The notes: generated by a model not told the origin, from the letters alone. Positions 34,784-47,259 are shown, counted from the first letter of the stretch. The stretch: 64,000 bases of DNA from Todiramphus chloris collaris (GCA_025345505.1 JANVCC010000112.1:831498-895497), one strand, 5' to 3'. Numbers and translations are program-made.

Positions 34784-36230
34784 TATGTACATTAAAAAAA
34801 AAAACCAAACCTTCATAACTACCCATTGCTCTAATCCTTTCTAAAAATTATTTTTAAATAGGAATTAAGAGAAACCAAGTAATTCTGTAGGCACTGGGTT
34901 TGGATGCTGTAATTTGGCATTGAGTCAGGAAAAAAGAAATTCCAAGTGTATTCTTCCAACTTCAGAGAGACATAAAAACATAAAGCATATGGCAGTCCGT
35001 CGTATTCCGTGCTCACTTAGGTAATGATCATCTCCTGTGCTGGGTCAGCATTTCTGAATATCCTAAGTGCTTGTTTCACCTCATAACTGTGCTATGAGGT
35101 ATCTGCTAGGATGACAGCATTATCTGGCATAAATTCTTCTTTATGTGCTTTAATGTAATAAATGAAGTCTGTTTACCTTACGAAGTGTAACTGTTCAGTT
35201 CCTCAGAGCTTGCAGCGGGTTTCTCAGTACCGTCCCAAGTGACACATTTCTCACGTATACCCTAAAAGAGAAAACAAATTCTGTAGTCAGCTATCCAAAG
35301 GGAGCTTGGCCCAAAGCAATGTATGGAGAAAGAAGAGAAGCTTAGTGAAGGCTGCAGCTTGTTGGTTAAATAGGAAGTACGTGGCAGAGCAGAAATGGAG
35401 CTGAAATTTCCTTTTTCGTATATCTTGGCATCCTGGTACTCCCAAATTGTAAACATAAATAATTTCCATGACTCTCTTGAGTAACTGCTCACGCGTTGCT
35501 AATTTTGGACCGAAAAATAATGATTAAAGACCTTGGGTGAATCACTTTGAGTAAACTCAAAAAAAGTCTTCAGCTTCACATGCAGAAAAAGTGCTGAACG
35601 CATCCCTTTCTGTGATGATTTTCTATTCGCTCAGCATTGGTATCAAAATCTCTGTAGGAAGAGAAGATGTCCCTGTTTCAGAAGTCTTAACAACATCCCA
35701 CACACCACCTAGCCCCCAGTAACTTAGGCCAGCACCTTTCAAGGGTCTCGCTGTCCCTCTAAAAGCAAGCTGTGACACCCTGCGAGAACTGGAGCTAGAT
35801 AAATACCAAGCTCCTCAAACAACAACAGCGTTGTGTTGGTAGCCAGTCTGGTCCCATCCCCGTGATGCTGTTGCAGAGCAGCCCCCAAGGGGCAGGGATT
35901 CCTACCCCAGGTCTAACCCATGGAAACGGGGCTGTACAACATTGCAAACCTGCCACGTCCGAGCTGGGGTTTGCTGCTCGATGTTTGTATGGAATAAAAG
36001 CTGGGGCCTGACTTGTGATAGCTTAAGGGAAAGGAGAGAGTCACTTTTTAGCACAGAGCGCTCCGTGTTTAATTCCCTAACCCACATTTTGAGTGATAGC
36101 TGCATTAGCCTTCGCTGACATGTTTGAAAAGTACAGATAAAATCCTGGGCTGAATGGTAAAGAGCCAAACCTGAGACAAGTTTTTTTCCTTTGTTCGTGT
36201 TGTAACGGAGTGACCTCTCTTTTCTCACAG

Positions 36231-36326
36231 AAATAACTGCAGTCTCATGTGAAGGATGGACTCACGGGCAAGAAAAACACAGTCTCTCCAGCTTGAGAAG
36301 GCTTCTCCAGATCCTCATTCTCAAGT
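36231..36326 (+). other. Weak candidate exon, 96 bp (unproven)
   Basis: GACCTCTCTTTTCTCACAG precedes position 36231 and GTGAGT follows position 36326, so both splice sites are good. The 96 bp is a multiple of three and one frame is open, with CEGWTHGQEKHSLSSLRRLL inside. The other two frames stop almost at once. I know no matching family. Its frame does not follow directly from the candidate at 28727, which ends in phase 0, so the two would need another exon between them. Confidence 0.22.
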
Positions 36327-37069
36327 GTGAGTTTGCTCCACTTTATTTCCCTATGCTTGGCATTAAACACTCCCTTGGATATTCATTCTGCTGCTATGAA
36401 AAATGAATTTAATTGATGAATGAAGTCCTGGTTTGCTGCCACTGCCTTTCTGTCTTCCAGTTCAAAGCTTTTCGGTGTGTAACAGATGTATAGTCAAAGG
36501 ACTAAATTCATCCTCATTCCCTTGGAGCCTGATAGCTGTCACTTACCTGGGCAACCTGCAGGAATGTAGTTAAAACTTAATGTTTATACTGTGGAATTAT
36601 CTTTCTGTCTGGCATCTTGAGTAATGCTGTTGTACGCCAAGGATTCACACAACAGCTGCAAGCATGGAAAGCTTCGGAAGGGATTAAAGTCTTCAGTGTT
36701 GCTGTTTCTTTAAACATCCTTTAAAAAAGATAATTAAATAATTGTTTTTCTTGTTGGAGAAAATTGTCCTCGGAAACTGGCAGGGGAGGCAGTAATTCTC
36801 TTCTGTGGGTTTACAACAGCGTTGTCTGTGTTGCATTAACTCCATGAAATTAAGAGGTTTGCTTGGTGCAGAGTTGGGGCAGGAGCCTGGCAGCGTCTTG
36901 TCCTGGAGGTAAATCATGGAAATGTACCTGCAGTTGAGAGAAAGACTTAAAATATTCATTGTATTTGTTTCTCCCCTTGGAAATACCTTTCTAAAACGAG
37001 GCACAATTTCTGTGGCTGCTTTTGGGATTCTGCCTGAAAGCAGCTTGGCCGTATTTATGTTTGGACCTT

Positions 37070-37087
37070 GGGGGGAGGGGGGGGGGG
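37070..37087 (+). repeat. G-run (G6-A-G11)
   Basis: Seventeen of eighteen bases are G, flanked by CTT and TGAG. It is a strong purine run with G-quadruplex potential and is easily misread by sequencing, so its exact length is doubtful. Confidence 0.9.
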
Positions 37088-39507
37088 TGAGACACTTTGT
37101 TCAGTTGAAATAAATCACTTCACGCCAGCATCTGATCTCAGACCCACAGATTGACTGTCCCCACAATGGGCTCTTGACACAGAGCTATTGTGGGTCTCAA
37201 CCTTCGTATTTCATTCGCTGACCTTGCGCTGTGCGCTCGGCCTCTCTCCCTTTATTCCTCCGTTCGCTTCTCCAGCTCCTGGACTGGCAGCTTGAGGTGT
37301 CTGCGATTTGTGTTCCTCTGCCTTGGGCTCTTCGGGTGGCTTTCAGAGAGGCCAGTAACTCTGCCTGTATTAGGACAAAAAGAAAAATGAGCTCCTGTGT
37401 GGCATTAAAGCATGTCACGAGTTGTTTCCGTGGTGTTAGCCCCAGCTGGTATAGACACAAAGCTTTGTAGCACTGGGACGTGGTTTTATTACTGGTTTTT
37501 ATACCTGTGCTTGCAGTAGGGGAGGTGTGGCTACTGAATATGGAAGGAATATAATATGGGGTCCAATATGGAAGGAAGCCACAGTTTAATTATTCTAAAT
37601 GTTGAAACTCTCTAACTTTTCTACCTCTGAAGTTTATCGGGTCCCTCGTAATTTCAGTGAGAAACAGCGAACAACTCTTTGCTGTTTGCCACCCCAACTC
37701 CTCCTGACACAATCTTCTGGGATACCCTGTCTAGCTCATGCCCATCCCAACCCTGAGGGCTCTGGTCTGAATTATCAAGCCTGATACTCCAGCTTTTTCA
37801 GTCTTCCTAGGCTGGGTGAAATGTATTTGAGTAAGTGGAGAGGTTTTATAGGGCTGTGAACTGGAGAACTACTCTAATTACAAAGGAGAGTCAAGCCAAG
37901 GCTCCACTTATGAGAGCACTATTTGTTCAGTAGCATCTAATGGAAAAATAACTAGTGTAATGGGCTTTCCTTCCTATTATCCACTCGAGCAGTAGCCATA
38001 CTGGGTGACCTTTGCCATTTGGAGTCGTTTACTTGGCTCGTGTTAGAAAAGAGTTTGAAACATGAAGTGGATAAAAAGTCACTGGGAGTTAGAGGGCAAA
38101 TCTCCAGAGAATTTTATTTTGGAGACTAGTGCTTCCCTTTGCCCCTCAGAATAGAATGGAAATACAAGCAGAACTGAACTCAAATCAGCGATTATCAAGT
38201 AGAGTGTTATTAATGGAAGCAAATGCAACTTTTTTGCAAGCCCTACAAACAGCAGAAACACAGCGGAAGCTTTTGATCCGATCGCGTGACTGATGTTTAA
38301 ATAACACCATTGTTTGCTTCATGGCAAACCCTTTCAGGCAGATTCCCCTCCTTTTAGCAATTCTGCCAGTTATTACTTGGAAGCAGTGGTGTTGAAACGG
38401 CTTTTTGGTGGGTTTTTTTTTTTGGTGGGGTTTTTTTTGTTTCAGGACTGAATTATAATCACGTAACTGAATCTTACTGATGTTTGTGTACTTGTTATTT
38501 TTTCTTTTACTAAAATCTACTGTTTAAAAACTGGTGGCTCTGCCATGTCTCCTGGGTAGTGATTACACCCTTCTGCATGACAGCCAGCAGAAAACCCGCG
38601 GCCGCACAGGACTCCGGAGTTGATTGTGGGGAGGGTGTTTTAAATGCTCCCAATAATTGGTTCAGGTAAAAGCGTTCTGCCAAACGACCCAGTTAAGCTG
38701 TAGGACAGAAGGGACAGAACAAATGGTGAGGCACCAGTTGGTTTTATGTGCTGTTTTATGGGAAACTGGAGACACCCGGTGATTTGGGGATGCTTCCCCC
38801 AACAGAATCGCTTTGGGACGGGAGGTTTTGTTTTCTGTTTAATGAAATAAGTTATGGGGAAAACATGGCCAAAAAGAAGACAAATCTGCTCTTGATGCTC
38901 CATCATTAGAGCTGGTCAGGAGTTGTTCTGTGGGAACACTGGTATCTCCAAACGAAATGAAGGGCTTGGGAAAAGTTAACTGACAACCAAAGGTTCATCC
39001 AAAATGAAAACTCGGCTGGGTTTTTGGTTAGAATAAAATTAATCTCGGCTAATATGAGCTGGGTAGGCAAGTTTAAAGGCCTGTTCTTTGAGTGTTCTTA
39101 CAGCTCCTTTTATGCTAAGGTATAAAAGCGATTTATCTGACCTGTATTAGAGTGGGATGAATCAGCCTGTGAAGAGCCTATTGCTTTCTTTTCTTTCCTT
39201 TCCTTTTTTTTTTTCTTATAAAATCAATTCTATAGCCCAAGGAAAAGTAACCTGGAGGAAATTCTTCCTCCTCCTTTTATATAGCTAAAGTTAGAGGAAA
39301 ATTAAGGGTTTTGTCTTTTTATCCTGATTTAGCAGAGAAAAGATTTCATTTGTTGAATGCTTTGTAGGATGATAAAACAGCTTGAGGTCTGTTTCTACCC
39401 AGTGCTCAGTACATTTAATTCCCCGAGCGCTGTGGATTTATATTGACAGTATCACTTGGGTCTGAGCTTTAAGCAATGGTTAGGATTGTCATGATCATCA
39501 CTTCTCT

Positions 39508-39600
39508 GGGGGGGAACTGAGGCAAAGAACAGGAGCAACTGGTCCTTGACTGCACAGTGAATCTATGTTCAAAGCTAAGATTAAATCTTCCCCCGTTAGA
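39508..39600 (-). mobile_element. MIR-like ancient SINE remnant
   Basis: GAACTGAGGCAAAGAACAGG, CAACTGGTCCTTGACTGCAC and AGTGAATCTATGTTCAAAGC follow the antisense MIR order: an AACTGAGGCACAGAG block, an AACTTGCCCAAGGTCACAC block and then a GTCTGTGTCAGAGC-type block. The copy is strongly decayed but collinear. Confidence 0.5.
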
Positions 39601-40924
39601 GGAATATTAAACATCCCTGGTCAATCCTTGATCTCACTGAGGACAACAGCCCTCTGCGTGTGGGCCTGCTTAGGTGAGGAAGAAGAAATTCCTACACGCC
39701 AAGGACTCGGGATTACACCTTCCTTGCTGGGGAATGAAGCAGAACTTGGAAAGGGCTTGTGGTTTCCTGGAGGGTCCTTGGTGAGTTCTGGGAATCCCAA
39801 TAGGGTAGAGTATTGGCAGCTTCCCAAGCAAACTTGCTGTTTGCTCCCATTCGTGCTCCCTCTTAATCAGGATTTAATTCAACATCACAGGCTGTCCCTG
39901 TAGTTGGGTGTGCAGAACTTCCCCCCTACTACTGAGACACCCAATTCTGCGTAGAATTGCTGACAGGAAAGCTGCTCAGCAAACCCAGCTGCCTGTTCCA
40001 TACCCGTCTCAGCAGCACAGGCTCTGGCCCTGTCTCAGGAATCTAGTGTAAAGATGTTTTTCTGAGCTCGTGCAAAGCATGGTACTGCTCTTTAGGGTCC
40101 GACTGACGAGGTGAGCTAACGTGGTCTCAATGGAACAAAAACTCCTCCTCCACGGTGGTTCCTTATTCCCACAGAATTCTTATTTACTTCTTTATTAGTG
40201 TGTTTCAAAGGTGTATTAATAAGGAAACAACAGCATCTTCGGGGAAGCTGTCTGTTCTTGTCTGAATCCTCCTGCTCCTGTAGGTTTTCTGGTGCTGGTT
40301 CCAGTTCAAGGGCATGGCTGCTCCGGGCCCCAGCCCCTGGTCCAGGTCTCTCCTTACGGACTCTGGATAAAACTGAAGGCAGAGAGGAGGAGGTGGAGAG
40401 GAGGGAGCTCGTATGGGACTGAAGGCAATGGTCGAGTCTTTTTAGGACTGGTAGCTTCCTGCAGAGCCTGTTAAGTTTACTGTGGCTCACGTGAAGAGCA
40501 TTGGAGTTCCTAGCACGGATCCTGTGGAGAGGAATCCGTGGAAAACTGCAGCTGAAGCAGAGAGAACATGAATGCAATGGCATCTAAAGGTTTGTCCTGA
40601 GATGGGCAAATTAGGACAAGTGTAGTGGGCAGCCTGCTCCTGTAGTGCCTCTCCACAGTTCCCACAGCAGCGATGCACGCTTTTCACCAGCTGGCACGCT
40701 GCCGTCAGTCGTGTTTGCACCAGGGCTGGCTTTGGCTACTGATGCCTCCAAGTGTTTAATTTCCAGCATTACGTTCTGGTTCAGACTCTCCAACTGGGAT
40801 GTATTTTTGCTTCCTTTACGTAGCTAGTGTTTATATGAGGGATAATTTGGAGCACGAATCATTCCAATCCAGAGGTGCCCGTTGTTCGACTCTCCTGTGC
40901 GATGCTTTTAACAAAGTAGGAAGT
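39601..40924. other. Low-copy DNA, no gene recognised
   Basis: No repeat or coding family was recognised. A minus-strand frame at 40116-40583 is long only because the region is stop-poor. Confidence 0.5.
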
Positions 40925-40971
40925 TGGGGTCGGACTCGATCATCTCCAGAGGTCCCTTCCAACCCCTACAG
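40925..40971 (+). mobile_element. CR1 LINE, minimal 3'-end fragment
   Basis: GGGGTCGGACTCGATCATC and TCCCTTCCAACCCCTACA are the last CR1 block before the tail. The terminal ATTCTGTGATTCT-type repeat has been replaced by AGCTATTGCAG, so even the end is altered. Confidence 0.8.
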
Positions 40972-41180
40972 CTATTGCAGTTCTTGAACAACTGCCCTTT
41001 AAAGACAATTTTACAGGTAATATTCAGAGGATGGTGGCCTGCAAAGTTCCTGTCAAGGCAAATGGCAGTAAGAGCATTTCAGGGAAGGCAGCAGATGCCA
41101 GCCAAGGTCCTTGGCACTTGGTATATTATTTGACTTTTTTAGGGTCCTGTTTTCAGGAAGGCTTTCCAGTGTGCCCACAA

Positions 41181-41493
41181 GCCTTCTCTTCTTCAGCCCC
41201 AGGGCTCTCAGCCTGTCCCCAGCACAGAGATGCTCCAGCCCCTCAGCATCTTCCCAGCCTCTGCTGGGCTCTCTCCAGTAGCTCCTTGTCTCTCCTGGAC
41301 TGGGGAGCCCAGCATTGGACTTAATACTCCACAGGTGGCATCACCAGGGCAGAGGCAGGAGAACCTCCCTTGACCTGCTGCCTGCACTTGTTCTTTATGT
41401 CCCCCAGGAGACCACTGGCCTTGGCTACGAGAGCACACTGCTGGCTAATGGTTAACCTGTTGGCCCCCCAGGTCCTTCTCCACGGAGCTGTTT
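41181..41493 (-). mobile_element. CR1 LINE, RT fragment lacking its 3' end
   Basis: The + strand reads GCCTTCTCTTCTTCAGCCCC, CTCTCAGCCTGTCCCC, CTGGACTGGGGAGCCCAGC and CTGGCTAATGGTTAACCTG, the antisense RT C-terminal region. The 3' UTR and tail are absent, as in the piece at 32707. A lone sense 3' fragment lies 210 bp to the left, but about 300 bp of CR1 between the two pieces is missing. Confidence 0.88.
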
Positions 41494-42388
41494 CCCCCCG
41501 GGTATTATTTCATAGGTTAATAGCATGTCTTCCTCTGTGTATATATTTTAAAAGTCAGATGATAAAACAGGTTCCATCATCTCAAAAGTGACAACAGATC
41601 TTGTTGGAGGCAAATTTATAGCTATTACATTTTTGTGCTTGTGTCAGCTAACCTTGGCAAACAGAATCCTACTTTATGTTCGGATGAAACTTATAAATCT
41701 TTTCTTTCCCACTTGCTCTTCCTCCTGGTTTTGAAAGCTTGTCGTAGAGCTTTTTGCTTCCTTTATTCATGGCAGCAAGAGAATCCTGTGGGTTAAAATT
41801 CCGTCAAGGACTTCAAGTAATAAAATCCTTTTCTTTTTTTTTTCCTTTTTATTGCTTGCTTTCTGTCTTGCCTTCATGTATTAAAGCCCCCCTGTAGATG
41901 CCTTTGTGATGGCTTTTGAGATCGCTCTTTAAGATATTTGTTTATAGTCGATAATTTTCAGAAAGTAATCTTCTAATGCCTTCCATTTCAATGAATCATT
42001 TGATCAGTGAGAGTCCTTGATCCAGTTTATTTTCTACCGTAATCCTCTTGCTCAGCATCTGAGTCGCACAGTTTTTCTCTCTGCCATCCTTGCCATCGCT
42101 ACTTCAGCACCACCTGAGAAGCCTTCTGTGTCATGACACCTTTCCCTTTCCCCGTGTCTCCAAAATTCAGAGTAGATCTCTGAAGGCTTGGGAAATTTTA
42201 TTGCGTGCGTGGAATAAAATCTGGAATAACGTAAGCGTCTCGCTCTAGAGCCAAGCGAAAGCTTCCTGCCAAAACTTTCTGTGAAATGGTTTCTTAGCAA
42301 AAATCTAAGAGGAAAAATCAGAACTGCTGGGTGCCTTTTGGTAAAATATTTTTATGTTTTCAATTCTTTCTTGAAAAAAAAAATAAAA
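41494..42388. other. Low-copy DNA, no gene recognised
   Basis: A T-rich run lies at about 41829-41851 and an A-run at about 42374-42383. No gene was recognised. Confidence 0.5.
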
Positions 42389-42454
42389 ATGATGGATTGA
42401 AATAATAGTTGCTATTGAAAAAAATATGATGGATTGAAATAATAGTTGCTATTG
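42389..42454 (+). repeat. Tandem duplication, 37-bp period
   Basis: An identical 29-bp core (ATGATGGATTG...TTGCTATTG) occurs at 42389-42417 and 42426-42454, separated by an A-run. This is a recent two-copy duplication. Confidence 0.95.
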
Positions 42455-42554
42455 TTACTAGTTAATAGTTAAACATTATTCAAGAGTAGATGAAGTAGTT
42501 GGTGACTTTGATTTCTGAAACAGTTCAAGTTTCCCCGTTTAATGGACCTGTAAT

Positions 42555-42602
42555 GTTGATGATCTTAAAGCTCTTTCCAAACCCGGGTGATTCTGTGTTC
42601 TG
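42555..42602 (+). mobile_element. CR1 LINE, minimal 3'-end fragment
   Basis: TTGATGATCTTAAAGCTC, TTTCCAAACCCGGG and GATTCTGTGTTCTG are the final CR1 blocks in sense orientation. The upstream part is missing. Confidence 0.8.
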
Positions 42603-45600
42603 GTCTTTGATAGGGCAGTTGCATGCCCCTGACTTTGGCCTGCAGTCCCTTAACTGCAGAGCAGCTCTCGCGTCTTTGGCACGCTGGGAGCCGTGACGAG
42701 AAGGAAGCGGAGGAGGTGAATTTTAAATGCATCTCTACTTTTTAGCTCGTGTTTTAAGGTATTTAGCTTGAACTGCCCTAGCACTGGACTTGTCTTAAGC
42801 ATTAGGGTTTTCCTGCTGCTCATCTCTGCGAACGAACGACAAACCCGCTGCCTTCGCCCGGCTCCAGCCTCTGCCTCTGCAGCCAGAAATACCTGCGCTG
42901 TTGCCTCGCATTAATTCCCCAGTTCTTACACAAAACCTGACCTGCTTCCACTCCAGCTCCTGAGCTTGGGGAAGGGGAATGGCAGATTTATCCAAGCAGG
43001 CAGCTGTCTGCATGCGGAGTTACGGCGCATGGAAGAAATATGCAGATGTCAACTCCAGGCGTGCAGTTGTGGGTATTTACATAGAGTAATTACCAGTGCA
43101 GGGAGTTCTGAGCAGAGTCCTGTTCAGAGAGGGCATGCAATGCATATGGAGCAGCCCAAATACCGAGTTTTAACTCTTTGTCTGGCAAAAAGGGTGTGTT
43201 TCTCCCAATGATCTGGTGTTATTTGCTGTCCTTTAGTTATGGGATTGCAGGAGCTTTTGCAGGACAGAGCTGTTTGGCAACTGTAGAGAGATTTGGGGTC
43301 CAGGAATTACATGTAAATAAACTCCTTCGGTGCTGCAAGAAGCAACTTCATGCAGCCGATTCTAGCTATGGAATTATGTTCTTAACGGCCGAAAAGAGAA
43401 GAAAATAAAGATCTGTAGGTGCACCTATATAGGTAGTGCTCACTTATGGCAGAGGCTTTAGCTTTTGGGTTCACTTCTTTACATCTTGTGATGGATGCTG
43501 TGGCCCAAGGAGACAGAACTGTTGTTCATTATTGATCTATAGCTCAGCTTCTCCAGATGTGCAGCTCATTGGCCAAAGTGAGGGATCTCCTGCCTCATAT
43601 TTTTCTGTAAAGTAAAGGAGACAGCACATAAAGAAACTTTCCCTGACTCGTTTCAAGGTCTTAGACTATTTTTAGACTAGCTTTTTAGATGTGGACCCCT
43701 AGGTGAAGACACGTTGGGTTTCCTTCCTCTGATAAGTTGCTTTCCCAAAGGCCTTAAAAGTACCAACGCGGTGGTAGCGTTGCAGTCGCTGATTTTCTTA
43801 GTTTAGATAAGAAATATTAATAGAAACAACAGTAGGGTTATCATGACTGGAACACCCTATCTCTTTTCCTATTTTGATTTGTTTTGAAGTTCTTTTTTTT
43901 TGGTCTCAACTTTTGCTGACAACAGGCACTTGGAAGTTGTTTCCAAGTTGAGTTAAAACAGCGCTTGATGTCTTTATACGGAATACAGAACCCAGCAAGG
44001 ATAAAATCTTTGCCAGAGGTGCTTATTTATCTGAAATGCAGGACCAGCAAACCTTCCGGGATGACAAGAGGGCTGTTCTTGAAGGTGTAAGAAACTTTCT
44101 AAAGGTTGATGGTCTGTGTTATCCTCCCGTGACACAGCCTCAGACTGATGTGTCTCTCCTAAGGACAGCAGAACTCCGTCCAGTCTACGAGCGTGTGAAG
44201 ATCTGGTGCCCCTGGTCTTCCGTGATTCACCTGCCTCTTCTGTGCTCTCTTGCTGCTGCACTGAGCAGCCTGCCTATATAAATTACTATATAAAATTACT
44301 ATATAAATTACTATATAAAATACTATATAAACATACGGGTGGGAGAGAGAACAACGGGCAGGTTCTCACACGGCGCTGGGTCTTTGCCATCCATCCTGGA
44401 ATTACATTCGCTGTGAATCTTACGTAAAGAACAGAAAGCAAGGTGATGATTTGTGCAGATGAAAAACATATTAAAAGTTCCTCATGATATCATTATTGCT
44501 GGAGGATCGTTTTATCTCCTGGGATTTAAATACCGTGATTTTAGGCTATCAAATAATCGCCATCTATCCTGATGAAATCTCTAGGGGATTTGTGCCTAGA
44601 TAAGCACACGGATAGTAATTGGAGAGCAAGGATAAAAATAAAAAGTAGACACTAATATTTTTGCTAGATGTAGAATTTTTTCAACTTAGTTATGCAAATA
44701 TTTTCAAGTTAATGATGCCTTCAGTGACAGCAATAATAATATTTCTAAATCTGACCATTAAGTCCTTGGTTTTATTCCATTCACTTGTGCCTAGAAAATA
44801 AATTTATTCTAACAACCAAGCATAGACTCGCTCGTGACCCGCTGCCCACTCTCTATATTTTAATTCTATTTTAAAATGTCACGCAATCGTTGTTTTATCA
44901 TAGAGATATAGTAGTTATTTGGATGAAAAATCACAGCCTCCCAGGGAATTCTTGAGAGAATTAAAATACCAAGGAGATGCAGGAGATTTTTTTTATTTTC
45001 CTTAACTCGTTTATGCATATGAGTTAGCTTAATTTTTATCACCAAGCGCAGGCTGTGCAGAATTCTAACGAGAGGCAGCTCAATTCTCCATCATTTCTGC
45101 ATGGATGCAGTGCTGCATATTCTAATAATAGCAAGCACTTTGCAGCGTAAGATAGTAAATTCCTGCATGAAAGAGAGAGTTTGGCTGGTTATTGTCAGCC
45201 TGAATTCCAGCCATTCCGCTGAGAAGTTAATAATAAATAAAGACCGAGAGGCATGTATCACATTATGGTTTTGATCCTGCAGTCGCTCCCTGGAGATCTT
45301 TGCTTGTCTGAGGAGGGCAGGATCAGGATCTCGCTTTGAATACCAAGCATTCAAACTATCAGCAGGTTGAGGAGACAAGATGGGGTTGAGTGTGTTTGCA
45401 CCTGATGCTTGATTTCACGTGTAGGTTCCTACTGGCGGGGGGGAAATCCCTGCGAAAAGGTGCTGAGCCACGCACCATCCTGCTTTAGTCTCTTTGCCTC
45501 TACATGATGTTTGGATTGTGAGTGTTTAGGTCTTCTAAGCAGCTGCGTGCAGAATGCAGCACGACGTAGCCTCTTCCTTTGCTTTCAGATGTCCTGGGGC

Positions 45601-46630
45601 CACCTGCCTGATAAATGAAGGTGCTTCTGCTGAGTAAAATGCTGTTTGAAACTGCTGAGGTTTAAATCAGATGCCAGAACACTGGTAGCCTCTGTCCAGT
45701 GGGTGGTAGCCCGCTGCAGAGCAGGGTTTGGGGCAGGCTGGGCCATTCTTCTCGAGCATCAGTAAAGTGGTTGAGCAAGCCCTGGTGCTCTGGGGAGGTG
45801 GCCACGTCGCTGTCATTGCTGCGGTCACACCTCTGGCTTCGTCGCGCCCGATTCACCCGCAGCGTTTGCAGACTGGTTACAATATGTAAATAAAATGGAC
45901 GGAGAATGTGGAAAATGAGATTTTTAGTGGGGATTTAATGTTGTGAGTCTTGTGGTGGCCAGAACCCAGAAAAGCAGCGAGTGGGGCCTCCCTATTTCCA
46001 GTATTCTGTGCCATTCACGAGCAGCATCGCTTCACAGAACCGCTGCACCATCGGTCTTCTCACTTCGGGGCATCTAAGACTAAGATGCCAGTGTTTGACG
46101 TGTGCCTCCTCACACAGAGCACAGCTCCAGACAGGATTATTTCCTCTTAAAGAAGAGGACCGCTGCCCTGTTTTACAACCTGGAGTTTAACACAGCCTGA
46201 CAACGCTGCTCTTGTAGTTCTCTGCTAAGCACACATCTGGTTGCTGCAACAAGCTGACAAAAAAGAGCATATTTATGGGGAAACTGGGGTAGGAGCTGAG
46301 CTGCATCGTTTGAGGTGGGTATGTTTAATACATCGTGATGACATATATCAGATCTTTTATCTCAAAGTGAAATTTGAAGAGTTCTTCTGGGTTTTGGGTG
46401 GATTTCGCTTCTTTTGCCATCTCACAAAGGACATGAAGGTGGAGTGGAGACCAGATCTCACAGCAAAAATAATCCCCCGATTTCCAACCTTTGGAAAGTG
46501 TCAAATTCGTGGTAGAAAATGGTGGTTAAAAAACCCATATTTTGTTAATTTAGTGGGGTTTTTTAAAAGCATCACTTCCATCTGTTCAGTGTACCTCCAG
46601 TATAACTTGGTGTCTGCTGATTGATAATCA
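42603..46630. other. Low-copy DNA, no gene recognised
   Basis: This is the longest repeat-poor stretch in the central part. Contents include T/A-rich DNA at about 44480-45000 with several ATTA words and the TATATAAA minisatellite at 44274-44334. The open frame at 46241-46624 has no domain. Confidence 0.45.
44274..44334 (+). repeat. 12-13-bp TATA-bearing minisatellite
   Basis: Five adjacent units of 12 or 13 bases each begin CTATATAAA: CTATATAAATTA, CTATATAAAATTA, CTATATAAATTA, CTATATAAAATA and CTATATAAACAT. Each unit carries a TATATAAA core. No neighbouring initiator or gene is recognised, so this is reported as a repeat and not as a promoter. Confidence 0.95.
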
Positions 46631-47259
46631 TCATAGAACCATAGAATGGTGGGGGTTGGGAGGGACCTCTGGAGATGATGGAGTCCAACCCCCCTGCCAG
46701 AGCAGGGGCACCCAGGGCAGCCCACACAGGAACAGAGCCAGGGGGGGCTGGAAAGGCTCCAGAGAAGGAGACTCCACAGCCTCTCTGAGCAGCCTGGCAC
46801 AGGCTCTGGCACTGAAACAGTCAAGAAGTTTCTTCTCACGTTGAAGTGGAACTTCCTGTGTTCTACTTTATCTCTGTTATTCCTTGTCCTACCCCAGGGC
46901 ACCACTGACAAGAGCCTGGCCCCTTCTCCTTGCCCCCCACCCTGCAGAGATTTGGAACCATTCCTAAGATCCCCTCTCAGGCTTCTCTTCTCCAGGCTCA
47001 ACAGCCCCAGGGCTCTCAGCCTTTCCTCACCAGAGATGTTCCAGTCCCTCCAGCATCCTCGTAGCCTCCCTTGGACTCTCTCCAGTATTTCCCTGTCCCT
47101 CTTGAACTGGGGAGCCCAGAACTGGACCCAATACTCCAGATGTGGTCTCCCTAGTGCAGAGTAGAGGGGCAGGAGATCCTCCCTGGCTCTGCTACCCACA
47201 CTCTTCTTCATGCCCCCCAGGAGCCCGCTAGCCTTCCCAGGCTCAAGGACCCACTGCTG
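46631..47259 (-). mobile_element. CR1 LINE, about 630 bp, uninterrupted reading frame
   Basis: The antisense tail TCATAGAACCATAGAATGG begins the copy. On the minus strand a frame without stops runs through [33 protein letters not shown] and LLSVVPWGRTRN, the RT C-terminus, and on through the 3' UTR. The intact frame suggests a young copy, though the upstream RT with the catalytic residues is missing. Bases 46934-47176 are identical by eye to 54162-54404 in the copy at 53.9 kb, while the 3' part differs much more. Confidence 0.95.

Larger units (their letters stand above)
34784..39507. other. Low-copy DNA, no gene recognised
   Basis: Contents include an exon candidate (36231-36326), a G-run (37070-37087), a T/G-rich tract at about 38402-38442 (GGTGGG between T-runs), a NotI-type GCGGCCGC at 38598-38605 and a C/T tract at about 39188-39217. 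No domain-bearing frame was found. Confidence 0.45.
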
